Of a DNA stretch of 50,211 nucleotides, positions 24,802-33,116 are shown piece after piece. Numbering within the stretch: position 1 is the stretch's first letter; every line of letters begins with the position of its first letter. The notes under the pieces are model-generated. The model did no database searches. It worked only from the letters and a program-made list of their open reading frames with translations, and was not told the origin of the DNA. The position numbers and the translations under genes were made by a program. Location: positions 1 through 50,211 of the forward strand of contig QXWX01000053.1 in the NCBI GenBank assembly GCA_009911175.1, given 5' to 3'. The stretch is from Lachnospiraceae bacterium. Its GTDB lineage: Bacteria > Bacillota_A > Clostridia > Lachnospirales > Lachnospiraceae.

Positions 24802-25375
24802 ATTGTTCCCTCCTCAGTCCTGAAACCTGAAAGCCTTCCAAGATGTTCTCTCATATCTCACTGTCCTGAAAACGTATCTCCAAAAAAACTTCGCTTTTAG
24901 GATAGCACAATCTTCCACACTTTCCAAGTGCCATCCGCATAAATTTTTCCTGCCTTTTCTTACATTTTTCTAAATCCTTTGCTGAGTTCCCTGAAAATTC
25001 CAGCCTGCTCATCCATTCGCGAAATCCGTACTACCGCACTTTTGCGTCTGCTAACACAGTTCACAGATTGTTCATTTATCATTTAAAAAACCTTCACTTT
25101 ATCATCACGTTTTCTTCATTTCTCACGGATATACTAAAAATATCAAATGAAGAATGCATTTGATACCTAAAGCAGACGTCAGAAGATTACTTGAATAAAC
25201 TTTTTCATAATACATGCCGGGGATTGAGAGATCAGTCACCCGGCATCCTCCCTTTTTCGAGCAATTTCCTCCTGCCGGGCAGGGCAAAAAAAGCAAATTC
25301 CGATGTACAGAACATCTGCCGCCTGCAGCTTTTCTGCATATGATGGTATACTAAAAGGCCGTCTCTAAGACAGCC
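24802..25375. other. 574-base gap without a protein gene
   Basis: No convincing reading frame was found. The gap holds the candidate small RNA at 25137-25258 and a hairpin overlapping the alarmone synthetase stop. The part from 24900 to 25100 is AT-rich and unremarkable. Confidence 0.4.
25137..25258 (+). ncRNA. Candidate small RNA
   Basis: TATACT (25130-25135) could be a -10 box. Next come TATCAAATG/CATTTGATA (25141-25149 and 25157-25165), a spacer of about 48 bases, and ATGCCGGG/CCCGGCAT (25214-25221 and 25239-25246) followed by CCTTTTT. This is the outline of a short structured transcript with a terminator. The -35 box is poor and no family is recognised. Confidence 0.35.
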
Positions 25376-25377
25376 TT
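25355..25377 (-). terminator. Hairpin over the alarmone synthetase stop
   Basis: AAGGCCGTCT and AGACAGCCTT (25355-25364 and 25368-25377) pair with one mismatch, followed on the minus strand by TTTTAG. It overlaps the stop codon at 25378-25376. Confidence 0.5.
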
Positions 25378-26032
25378 ATATATCATCCAGACATGCCTGG
25401 ATCGCCTCATTCAGTGAAAGCATCTTGTCATCCAGCTCCGCAACCATCTGGGCGCACTCCCGAAGATCCCTGCTGATATACTCCGGTGCGTTTCCTTCGA
25501 ATTTATAGTAAATCTTATGCTCAAGACTTGCCCAGAAATCCATTGCTATTGTTCTGATCTGAATCTCAACCTTTGTATCCACAACACTGTCGGAAAGAAA
25601 AATCGGCACAGACACAAGCATGTGATAGCTCTTATATCCGCTTTCCTTCGGATTCTTGATATAATCCTTGATCGACAGTACCTTCAGATCACTCTGATTT
25701 CCGATCATCTCAGCCAGCTGGTATATATCCGAGGTGAAAGAACAGATCAGACGGACTCCCGCGATATCGTTGATATATTTTACCATATTTACAATGGAAG
25801 TCTCCCGGCCGTAACGCTTCAGCTTCTTTACAATGCTCTCCGGTGTTTTGATTCTTGTTTTAATATGCTCGATTGGATTGTATTTATGTACGTGCTGAAA
25901 TTCATCGTTCAAGATCTCAAGCTTGGTCCCAACTTCCTTCAGGGCTGCGTTATACAGAAAAATCACTGTCTTCCAGCTGTCTACGTCCTCATAATTCCTG
26001 ATTGCATCCTGCATCTGTTGTTCTCCCCTCAA
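25376..26032 (-). CDS. relQ: Small alarmone synthetase, RelQ/YjbM type
   Basis: This GTP pyrophosphokinase makes (p)ppGpp from ATP and GTP/GDP. The RelA/SpoT synthetase domain covers nearly the whole protein: IKTRIKTPESIVKKLKRYG, NDIAGVRLICSFTSDIYQLA, KESGYKSYHMLVSVP, VEIQIRTIAMDFWASLEHKI. There is no hydrolase, TGS or ACT domain, so it is a stand-alone synthetase of about 212-218 residues. The TTG at 26032 has an ideal AAGGAGGTGATC seven bases upstream, and ATG 26014 also has GGGGAG; the start is undecided. A long leader of about 130 bases follows its promoter. Confidence 0.88.
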   Translation of the reverse strand: MRGEQQMQDAIRNYEDVDSWKTVIFLYNAALKEVGTKLEILNDEFQHVHKYNPIEHIKTRIKTPESIVKKLKRYGRETSIVNMVKYINDIAGVRLICSFTSDIYQLAEMIGNQSDLKVLSIKDYIKNPKESGYKSYHMLVSVPIFLSDSVVDTKVEIQIRTIAMDFWASLEHKIYYKFEGNAPEYISRDLRECAQMVAELDDKMLSLNEAIQACLDDI

Positions 26033-26158
26033 TTGATCACCTCCTTACTCAAGTATCCTTTACTGTTCACGGCGCCCTGCACTCTGCCGCAGGACATCCG
26101 CCCAGTAAAGCAGCGGTTTCGGGCAAACAGCCCCCGCTTTTTTACAGTCCTAAATGTT

Positions 26159-26187
26159 ATCATATCACGTACAGCCCATCTATTCAA
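26159..26187 (-). promoter_or_regulatory. Promoter of the alarmone synthetase gene
   Basis: On the minus strand TTGAAT (26187-26182) and TATGAT (26164-26159) are 17 bases apart. The resulting leader contains an AAAGCGG/CCGCTGCTTT-like hairpin. Confidence 0.5.
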
Positions 26188-26271
26188 CCGAATTCTCTGT
26201 TTATTCAAAATACATGCATATTTATGTATATTGATCATTATAATGAACAACTGACGCAGTTCTCATCCACA

Positions 26272-26331
26272 TAAAAATCACCAGGCAGTTTTGTGATAAA
26301 TGATCCGCACAAAAAAATCTGGTGATTTTTA
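26272..26331. terminator. Long-stem hairpin, probable terminator
   Basis: TAAAAATCACCAG (26272-26284) and CTGGTGATTTTTA (26319-26331) are perfect 13-base arms with a 34-base loop. It lies downstream of the PTS gene on the minus strand and can act in both directions. Confidence 0.6.
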
Positions 26332-26349
26332 TAGAATATACCTTATATA

Positions 26350-26443
26350 ATGGCCGTATGTCCATAATGGGATGCCCTTGGGGATACCTTGTGAAACGGC
26401 CGCATAGCCATGATGGGATGCCCCTCTGGGTATACGTTTGTAA
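26350..26443 (-). repeat. Two imperfect 47-base tandem repeats after the PTS gene
   Basis: Copy one (26350-26395) and copy two (26396-26443) share GGCCGYATRNCCATRATGGG and ATGCCC followed by GGRTA. The second copy ends six bases before the PTS stop codon. The purpose is unknown; the units could fold in the mRNA 3' region. Confidence 0.65.
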
Positions 26444-26448
26444 AACGG

Positions 26449-27507
26449 TTACAGGTCCAACCCCATGTCCCCATAACGAATCCAGTTCTTCTTACGCATA
26501 AATTCTGAGATCACCCAGGTCAGCACTGCCGGAAGGAGGATCTGGATCACCAGGATCTTCACCAGGACTATGGTGGCCGATTCTGTCTGGGTCATGACCT
26601 GCCATGTCATGATCTGTCCTACCAGACCGGCAGTCCCCATGCCGGAACCTGTGGCATTGCTTGTCATATGCAGCAGCATGGTTCCGACCGGTCCCAGAAT
26701 TGCACTGGAAAGAATTGCCGGAAGCCAGATCAAGGGTCTGCGTACGATATTAGGCACCTGCAGCATGGAGGTTCCGATCCCCTGGGCCAGCAGCCCTCCG
26801 AATTTATTTTCCCGGAAGCTGGCCACGGCAAACCCCACCATATTGCAGCAGCATCCGATCGTAGCTGCTCCGGCCGCAAGCCCGGACAGGTTCAGGATGA
26901 TGCCCAGCGCCGCCGAACTGATCGGAAGGGTCAGGATCATTCCCATCAGGACGGAAACTACGATTCCCATGAGGAACGGCTGCTGCTCTGTCCCCCAGTT
27001 GATCAGCGATCCCAGCCAGGCCATAAACTTTGATATGGGCGGACCCACAAAGATCCCCACCAGCGTTCCCGCGCCGATACATCCCAAAGGTGTCAGGATG
27101 ATGTCCAGCTTTGTCTTCCCACTGATCAAGATTCCGATCTCGATTGCGATATAGGCCGCCACAAATGCCCCCAGCGGTTCTCCTGGCCCTGCAAATACCA
27201 TGGTGCCGCCGTCCTGCGTCACCTCGCCTGAGAGCAGCTTGCCGGCAAAGGCGCCGATCATCCCCACCGTAGCGGCTGACACGACCACCAGCTGATCCGC
27301 CTGAAATTTTCTTGCAACCCCCACGCCGATCCCGGCTCCTGTCATGGCTGCCGCCATCTTCCCGGCCAGATAGATCATATTGCCCGTGTCTCCTCCTACG
27401 AACAGGCCGATCTGCTGGATGATTGTCCCAATGATCAATGTGGCGAAGAGCCCTTGAGCCATTCCGCCAAGTCCGTCTACAAAAATTCTGTCCAATGCAC
27501 TTTTCAT
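26449..27507 (-). CDS. PTS system IIC-like sugar permease
   Basis: This membrane component of the phosphotransferase system belongs to the PTS_EIIC_2-type family, with about ten hydrophobic segments and many Gly-rich motifs (GGMAQGLFATLIIGTIIQQI, GVARKFQADQLVVVSAATVG, FAGPGEPLGAFVAAYIAIEI). The length of 353 residues is typical. I chose ATG 27507 because GGGGGAAG lies about eight bases upstream. No IIA or IIB gene is nearby, so it must borrow partners or act alone. The substrate is unknown. Confidence 0.85.
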   Translation of the reverse strand: MKSALDRIFVDGLGGMAQGLFATLIIGTIIQQIGLFVGGDTGNMIYLAGKMAAAMTGAGIGVGVARKFQADQLVVVSAATVGMIGAFAGKLLSGEVTQDGGTMVFAGPGEPLGAFVAAYIAIEIGILISGKTKLDIILTPLGCIGAGTLVGIFVGPPISKFMAWLGSLINWGTEQQPFLMGIVVSVLMGMILTLPISSAALGIILNLSGLAAGAATIGCCCNMVGFAVASFRENKFGGLLAQGIGTSMLQVPNIVRRPLIWLPAILSSAILGPVGTMLLHMTSNATGSGMGTAGLVGQIMTWQVMTQTESATIVLVKILVIQILLPAVLTWVISEFMRKKNWIRYGDMGLDL

Positions 27508-27661
27508 CTTTTCTTCCCCCATAACAGGTTACTTTCCGTCTTTATGTCATATTACCTTTTACATTGTAAAATAGCATATCACGATTTTTCTCTTTTGTCA
27601 TTAAATTTCCTCTCTTTTCTTTTCCCCTGTCTGATGATATACTGGACTTGGTATTTACTCT

Positions 27662-27727
27662 AGGAACTTTAAGAAAATAACCGATACATCCTGACTTATC
27701 CGTATCACTTATTTTTCTGCAGTTCCT
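27662..27727. repeat. Dispersed palindromic repeat, copy 2
   Basis: AGGAACTTTAAGAAAATAAC (from 27662) faces ACTTATTTTTCTGCAGTTCC (ending 27727). The arms match the family seen at 2692 and 36858. It lies between the divergent PTS and 87-residue genes. Confidence 0.65.
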
Positions 27728-27753
27728 TACTGAAAATAAGGAGAGTTTTCGAT

Positions 27754-28017
27754 ATGTTCCGTTTATGGGGAAAAGAATGGAAGGATAACCGCATGGTCCG
27801 CGACACGGTGATCTGTGATGAGAGCGATGACACACGTACACATAAGATTTTCAACGCACTGGATGCCATCTGCTATGAATTTGACCTGAGCAAGCCTATT
27901 TGGCTGGATGCCACGGTCGCAGAATTTAAGCGTCACAGCAAGGCACGGTTTTACCAGGATAATTTTGTGGATTCCATTGATTTTGACTATCTTGAAATCC
28001 AGGTAATCGAAGAATAG
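27754..28017 (+). CDS. Conserved-looking 87-residue protein
   Basis: The sequence MFRLWGKEWKDNRMVRDTVI, then IFNALDAICYEFDLSKPIWL and FVDSIDFDYLEIQVIEE, is globular with no membrane segment. AAGGAGAG lies before the ATG. I recall similar short proteins in Lachnospiraceae genomes but can assign no function. It is transcribed alone, divergent from the PTS gene and convergent with the ABC permease gene. Confidence 0.7.
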   Translation: MFRLWGKEWKDNRMVRDTVICDESDDTRTHKIFNALDAICYEFDLSKPIWLDATVAEFKRHSKARFYQDNFVDSIDFDYLEIQVIEE

Positions 28018-28137
28018 CTATGTAAAAATCATACAGGCAGAAATCATCTGCATGCTGAATACCGCGTCATGAAAGAGACAGCGTCCGTCCCGGTTCCGCT
28101 GTCTCTTTGCTTTTCTTTTCTGTTTTTCTACAGCTTC

Positions 28138-29541
28138 TTATTCATTCCGGATCGCTGCCAGCGGACTCAAGCGCATGGCGCGCAGTGCCGGAAAGTAGCC
28201 GGCTACCATACCCACCAGCACGGCAAAACCCATGGATGCGGCCACCAGCCACACCGGTATGTAGGATATATCGCTGTCCAGTCCCATGGCCCCGCCGTGG
28301 GCAGTAACCACATTGATCGCAAAGGACAGCAGAAAGCTCAGGATATTGCCTGCCAGACCTCCGATAAAGCCGATAAACGCGGCTTCCAGGAGGAACATCT
28401 GCTTGATATTGCGCAGGCTGCAGCCCAGCACCTTGATGACTCCGATTTCCTTCGTCCTCTCATAGATGGACATCATCATCGTGTTGGCAATTCCGATGGC
28501 CGCTACGAACAGCGACACAGCGCCGATTCCGCCCAGCACCGCCTCGATCATGGCAAACTCCTGCTGTGCGCTTTTCAGGTATTCCGCATTGGTGCTGGTC
28601 CTGTAGCCCATCCCCTGGATGGTTGCGGCCAGATCCTCTACGTGATCGATATCATCTGCCTGCACCATGGCATTGGTATAGGCGAAGAACTTATAAGGCT
28701 TTCCCGTCTGCGTCTTAGGCTGTCCGGGAATGGCTCTTCCCCTGTATTCCTTCTGCAGAAAGTTTTTTAATGTCCAGATATCGCAGTATACGTTATAGGA
28801 ACCATTCTTGTAGGTCTCGATTCCTCCGGACATCATTCCGCTGGCCTGAACCACATACTTTTTTGGGGCTTTCACCGGCGCGGAATTCCCCTCCGAACCA
28901 AATGTCCCAGAATTAGTACCTGACTGCGCGTTAAAATAGTCCTCCTGGCTCAAAACCAGGAACACCGGATCCTTCATAAAATCAATATCCGGAAGCTGCT
29001 GCGTCTCCCAATATCCTTTGTTGGAACCCTTTTCATAAAAATCCATGGGAACCATATTTCCAATGACCAGTTCCAGGCTTGCAGAATTGGTTTCCGGCAT
29101 ACGGCTGCCCTCCACAAGCTCCATATTCTGCCTCTCCAGTTCATCCGGAGTCATGCCTACCAACTGGATATAGCCATAGTAATTTCCGCTCAGGATGACA
29201 GAGCTCATGGTAAGAGACGGAGTCACGCTTTTCACATGCTCCAGCTGTTCTATCTCCGTAATGGCATCATCGGTGACATATTTCGTCGCTTCGCCCTCCT
29301 CCGAGCCATTCGAAAAATAGTACATACCGCCGCCCGCATCCTGTCCGGTCACCGTAATGGCCGTCATGCCTCCCGCCTGCTCGATCTGCTTGTACATGGA
29401 CTGCTGCATCCCAAGCCCGAGGGAGATCATGACTACGATCGAAGCCGTACCGATCACCACGCCCAGGATTGTCAGAAAGGTCCTGAGCTTTCTTTTTTTG
29501 AGGTTTCCGCTACTCATCCTCAGTAAATCGATCCACCTCAT
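28138..29541 (-). CDS. MacB/FtsX-type ABC transporter permease
   Basis: The 467 residues show one N-terminal helix after a basic start (LKKRKLRTFLTILGVVIGTA), a large extracytoplasmic MacB_PCD domain (about 45-330), and three C-terminal helices (VLGGIGAVSLFVAAIGIANT, MFLLEAAFIGFIGGLAGNIL, WLVAASMGFAVLVGMVAGYF). This topology belongs to MacB/LolC-type exporters. GGAGG lies nine bases before the ATG, which sits 32 bases inside the end of the preceding gene. It is the third gene of an operon with an ATPase and a CARDB protein. Confidence 0.88.
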   Translation of the reverse strand: MRWIDLLRMSSGNLKKRKLRTFLTILGVVIGTASIVVMISLGLGMQQSMYKQIEQAGGMTAITVTGQDAGGGMYYFSNGSEEGEATKYVTDDAITEIEQLEHVKSVTPSLTMSSVILSGNYYGYIQLVGMTPDELERQNMELVEGSRMPETNSASLELVIGNMVPMDFYEKGSNKGYWETQQLPDIDFMKDPVFLVLSQEDYFNAQSGTNSGTFGSEGNSAPVKAPKKYVVQASGMMSGGIETYKNGSYNVYCDIWTLKNFLQKEYRGRAIPGQPKTQTGKPYKFFAYTNAMVQADDIDHVEDLAATIQGMGYRTSTNAEYLKSAQQEFAMIEAVLGGIGAVSLFVAAIGIANTMMMSIYERTKEIGVIKVLGCSLRNIKQMFLLEAAFIGFIGGLAGNILSFLLSFAINVVTAHGGAMGLDSDISYIPVWLVAASMGFAVLVGMVAGYFPALRAMRLSPLAAIRNE

Positions 29542-31219
29542 CCACTAAATCCTCCTCTTCTGCCTGTGCCCGTTTTTTCTTCCTTCTGCGGGTCAGAACC
29601 ACGGCCAGAACAATCACCAGAATGACCGCCGCCGCAATGACAACCGGAATGACCGGAAATCCCTTCGCTTCCTCCGGCATCTCCCCCATCATCTCCATAT
29701 CTCCCATATCCATTTCCATAGGAGCCGTCACCTGGATCTCGAATTCCTCCTCTCTGGAGGAGGGGTTCCCGGATTCGTCTTCATAGGTTACGACCATTTT
29801 ACACTTTGTCCCGGGCATGATCTCGGATTCTCCGGTCAGCATCCCGTCAATGGTTCCTGTGGCGCCGGAATCCAGATTGCCCACAAATACTTCCTTGGCA
29901 CTGATGCCGTCGCCCATGAACTTCACCTTTACATTGTAAAGCTTCACACGGCCGGTATTGTACAGGCTGCACATCAGATTTGCCTCTTGTCCCACCTCGA
30001 TGCTGGCCGGCGACAGCTCGATCTCGCTGAATTCAAACCTAGCCGCCTGGTAGATGGGGATTGCCAGGCTGGAGCTTCCCTCGTACTGAGACGCATTAGA
30101 ATCCTCGTAGAGCATGGACATATTGATGCTGTAGGGCTTCTGCACCAGATCCGCCCTGGCATTCAGGTCAATGGCAACATCCCTCGTCTCCCCTGCCGGA
30201 ATCTGGTCCAGATAAATGGAGCTGGCCCCGGATGAGGGCAAAAACGCCGGTGCTTCCGCAGCCGCTTCTGTCCCTGCGGAAGGCGCCTGAAAATCAAAGA
30301 GCATATTGGAAACTGCCGTTGTTGTAGATGTATTTTTCACGTGGACGATGAGCCGGAAATTGCTTCCCGCGTTCACGGTTCCCGGCTCGGTGTTGAATCC
30401 GGTCACAATGACCCGCGGAACCCCTTTCCTTTCATCAGAACCGCCTCCGCCTCCAACTGCCGAGATATCGCCGTTATATACGCCGCCTTCCCCCATGTCT
30501 CCCTGGTCCGGCTCCTCCGGCTGCCCGTCGGAAGGCTGATCCCCCGGCTGCTCGACTGACGGCGGGTTGATAATGATCGGAGGGTAGGGCGGATATCCCG
30601 GCTCCTCCGGCTCGTTTCCTTTTGTCCCAGCGGTTTTTACATAGACAGACTTCTCGCATTCATATTCCTTTTTTCCATCGTCATAGGAAATGCGGAACAC
30701 CAGCTTATAGGATTTGGTCTCCACGTCTTCGCGGACCTTCAGATCAGACCAGATAGCCTCTGTCGATTTTCCGGCCTGGATTTCTTTCAGCTCCTGTTCA
30801 TAATTCATGCTGTCGATCTCAAAAGGCCATTCCTCCGCAGCATTAATGACGGGAGTGATCACTACGTTCTGCGCGCTGGAAACACCGCTGTTTTTTACGG
30901 TGACCGTCAGCTTATCCACCTTCTGCCCTGCCTGATATTGGGGGGTTGCCTGTCCGTTTCCTACGGAAATGCGGATCGTAGACAGGGAATTTCCGGAATC
31001 CGCGTCTGGCGGATCTGCTGTACCAGACGCATTAGTCGGATTACCGTCCGGATCCGCCGTCCCTGTCGTCGCCGACATAATTCCCATACCCGAAACTCCT
31101 GCTGCGGCAGCCCATGTATGTGCCGCATCGTATCCTGCCTGACTATGTATCACCGGCACACAGGAAACCGCCAGCGACAGGCCCAGAAAAATTCCTGTCC
31201 ATTGCTTCCATTTTTTCAT
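29510..31219 (-). CDS. CARDB-repeat surface protein of an ABC system
   Basis: The 569 residues start with a signal peptide (KKWKQWTGIFLGLSLAVSCV). Three CARDB/COG1361-like beta domains follow at about 80-200, 270-385 and 390-500 (VTVKNSGVSSAQNVVITPVI, VHVKNTSTTTAVSNMLFDFQ, CSLYNTGRVKLYNVKVKF). A Pro/Gly linker (PPYPPIIINPPSVEQPGDQP) separates the first two. It ends in one membrane helix (about 523-545) and a basic, then acidic tail. It probably presents a binding or adhesive stalk to the MacB-like permease. Confidence 0.8.
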   Translation of the reverse strand: MKKWKQWTGIFLGLSLAVSCVPVIHSQAGYDAAHTWAAAAGVSGMGIMSATTGTADPDGNPTNASGTADPPDADSGNSLSTIRISVGNGQATPQYQAGQKVDKLTVTVKNSGVSSAQNVVITPVINAAEEWPFEIDSMNYEQELKEIQAGKSTEAIWSDLKVREDVETKSYKLVFRISYDDGKKEYECEKSVYVKTAGTKGNEPEEPGYPPYPPIIINPPSVEQPGDQPSDGQPEEPDQGDMGEGGVYNGDISAVGGGGGSDERKGVPRVIVTGFNTEPGTVNAGSNFRLIVHVKNTSTTTAVSNMLFDFQAPSAGTEAAAEAPAFLPSSGASSIYLDQIPAGETRDVAIDLNARADLVQKPYSINMSMLYEDSNASQYEGSSSLAIPIYQAARFEFSEIELSPASIEVGQEANLMCSLYNTGRVKLYNVKVKFMGDGISAKEVFVGNLDSGATGTIDGMLTGESEIMPGTKCKMVVTYEDESGNPSSREEEFEIQVTAPMEMDMGDMEMMGEMPEEAKGFPVIPVVIAAAVILVIVLAVVLTRRRKKKRAQAEEEDLVDEVDRFTEDE

Positions 31220-31260
31220 GAATCCTGTTCCTCTCTTTCCATTTTCTACAGTTCCTTACT

Positions 31261-32019
31261 CTATAAACCTTCCTCGCCGCCGTCCAAACCATGCCTTCCT
31301 ACACTCTCCAGATTGGGCGAATTTTCCTTTTGGCGGTTATCCTCAATCCTAACGATTTCGCCGTCTATGATATGAAAAATCCGGTCGGCATAAGTCGCCA
31401 GATGGTTATCATGCGTTACCATAACCAGTGTCTTTTTCTGTTCTCGTACTACCTTCTGCATCAGATGCATCACCTCTTCTGATGTGTGGGAATCCAGATT
31501 GCCGGTTGGCTCATCCGCAAAGATGATCTTCGGGTTCACTACCAGAGCCCTTGCCACACCGACTCTCTGCTGCTGACCGCCGGACATCTGATTCGGCATA
31601 TGCTTTTTGTGCTTCCTCAGATTCACCAGATCAAGCATCTTGTCCGCTTTCCTGAGGCGGCTTCCTTTTGCCTCTCCCCGGAAGCTTAAGGGCAGAGCTA
31701 CATTTTCCAGGGCGTTCATGGTTCCGATCAGATGAAATGACTGGAAAATGAAACCCACATTCTCCCGACGGAACTTTACAAGGCCATCCTCATTCAGGTT
31801 TTCCATATGCTGTCCGCTGACAATGACTTCCCCCTTTGTCGGCTTCTCCAGGCCTGCCAGCATGTTCAGAAGTGTAGATTTTCCAGAACCGGAGGTCCCG
31901 ACAATCGCGCAGAACTCTCCCGGGTAAACCTCAAAGCTTACGCCGTTCAGCGCACGCACAACAGAATTACCCACCCGGTACAATTTATACAGATTCTTTA
32001 CCTCAATTACCTTGTCCAC
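31261..32019 (-). CDS. LolD/MacB-type ABC transporter ATPase
   Basis: The ATP-binding subunit has Walker A GTSGSGKST, Q-loop VGFIFQSFHLIG, signature MSGGQQQRVGVARAL, Walker B IIFADEPTGNLDS and the H-loop VMVTHD, all in order within 252 residues. The GTG start at 32019 has AGGAGGGGG a few bases upstream. It heads an operon with the CARDB protein and the permease, so the complex probably couples ATP use to movement of a surface or envelope substrate. Confidence 0.93.
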   Translation of the reverse strand: MDKVIEVKNLYKLYRVGNSVVRALNGVSFEVYPGEFCAIVGTSGSGKSTLLNMLAGLEKPTKGEVIVSGQHMENLNEDGLVKFRRENVGFIFQSFHLIGTMNALENVALPLSFRGEAKGSRLRKADKMLDLVNLRKHKKHMPNQMSGGQQQRVGVARALVVNPKIIFADEPTGNLDSHTSEEVMHLMQKVVREQKKTLVMVTHDNHLATYADRIFHIIDGEIVRIEDNRQKENSPNLESVGRHGLDGGEEGL

Positions 32020-32069
32020 TTTCCCCCTCCTTTCCTCTGCGTATTCTTAAAATTACAAACTATGTTTTT

Positions 32070-32092
32070 ATTATATAACGAAAAACGTATTA
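32070..32092 (-). promoter_or_regulatory. Dyad over the likely promoter of the ABC operon
   Basis: On the minus strand a TATAAT box (32075-32070) lies inside the dyad ATAATACG/CGTTATAT. No good -35 box is seen at the proper distance, so a regulator may be needed. Confidence 0.35.
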
Positions 32093-32130
32093 TCTCTACA
32101 AAATATTCTTAAGATTTCTTAAAGATTGAA

Positions 32131-32160
32131 AAAAAGTGTGCGTTTTGACGCACACTTTTT
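32131..32160 (-). terminator. Terminator after the SleB-like gene
   Basis: AAAAAGTGTGCG (32131-32142) and CGCACACTTTTT (32149-32160) form a perfect 12-base stem; on the minus strand it is followed by more T. It separates the SleB-like gene from the ABC operon. Confidence 0.88.
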
Positions 32161-32217
32161 CATGCTTACTTATGGATCACGATTACTCATTTAATATAGA
32201 AGAAACTCCATCTGATC

Positions 32218-32982
32218 TTAATGGAAGAAATGATCTCCGATCTGAATTCCAAAGTTTCCGCATCCGAAGTAGAGACAATCTCCGATCGGATTGCTGCCTG
32301 CCAGCGCGTCCGCTGCTGCCTGCATAGCCGTATCTGTATAGCCGCCGCTGGCAAGAACGGTATCCAGCCATCCGCTCATCGCAGGCCCGAACTGTCCGGA
32401 CTGATAGATCACCTCTGCAATGCTGTTTGGATATACAGCACTGCGCACCCGGTTCAGGATCACGGCTCCTACCGCCACCTGGCCCTCATAAGGCTGGTTG
32501 CCGGCTTCACAGAAGATGATGGCTGCAAGAAGTGTCTGATCGCTGGCAGACGCGCTGTAGGCTGCCGTCTGCTGTACTGCTGCCTGCTCCGCTGCTGCCT
32601 GTTCTGCCGCTGCCTGCTGAGCCGCTGCCTGTTCCATCGCTGCCTGTTCCGCTGCTGCCTGCTCCTCTGCAGCGATCCTCTCGGCTTCTTCCCTTGCCTT
32701 TCTGGCCTCCTCAGCTGCTCTTCTTTCCCGTTCCTCTTCTTCCTTCCGCTTCATTTCCTGGTAGCGCTCTTCTGCCTCCATTGCTGCTTTTTTCAGATCC
32801 AGCAGCGCCTCCTCGGGCGCATCTGTAAATCCATAGGGCTGTGCAAGCTTGTACTCTCCCAGGAGCTTCATCTGTTCCATATTCATCATACGGTCTGCAG
32901 CTTCACTCTCAAATTCAGATGACATCACCAGACCGGTCGTAGCCGCCATAAGTAACGCAATGATTTTTTTATTTTGTATCAT
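32218..32982 (-). CDS. SleB-type cell wall hydrolase
   Basis: A signal peptide (QNKKIIALLMAATTGLVMS) leads to a charged coiled coil (about 60-110) and an Ala/Gln-rich tract of AAEQAAMEQ-like repeats (about 110-145). The C-terminal Hydrolase_2 domain (about 150-254) has LLAAIIFCEAGNQPYEGQVA with the catalytic Glu, GAVILNRVRS and YFGCGNFGIQIGDHFF. Such domains cleave peptidoglycan, in SleB and CwlJ the spore cortex. I chose ATG 32982 because AGGAGG is nine bases upstream. The long linker suggests reach across the wall. Confidence 0.9.
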   Translation of the reverse strand: MIQNKKIIALLMAATTGLVMSSEFESEAADRMMNMEQMKLLGEYKLAQPYGFTDAPEEALLDLKKAAMEAEERYQEMKRKEEEERERRAAEEARKAREEAERIAAEEQAAAEQAAMEQAAAQQAAAEQAAAEQAAVQQTAAYSASASDQTLLAAIIFCEAGNQPYEGQVAVGAVILNRVRSAVYPNSIAEVIYQSGQFGPAMSGWLDTVLASGGYTDTAMQAAADALAGSNPIGDCLYFGCGNFGIQIGDHFFH

Positions 32983-33087
32983 ATACTCCAACCTCCTATT
33001 TTTTGCAAAATTGTAAATATTTTCTTATAAATTATATGTATATTTTTTCGAATTTATTACAATTATTACAAAAATATTACGTCGGCC

Positions 33088-33116
33088 ATTCTAATACAAA
33101 AAAATCACTTTGTCAA
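33088..33116 (-). promoter_or_regulatory. Promoter of the SleB-like gene
   Basis: On the minus strand TTGACA (33116-33111) and TAGAAT (33093-33088) are 17 bases apart. The -35 box overlaps the stop codon of the upstream hem gene. The spacer holds an A7 run. Confidence 0.65.

Larger units (their letters stand above)
26033..26448. other. Gap of 416 bases with regulatory signals only
   Basis: No protein gene is seen. The gap contains the relQ promoter and leader, a long-stem hairpin at 26272-26331, and two copies of a 47-base repeat at 26350-26443. Confidence 0.45.

Noticed and set aside
26350..26443. CRISPR array
   Set aside because: There are only two imperfect adjacent copies without spacers, and no cas gene is in the window.
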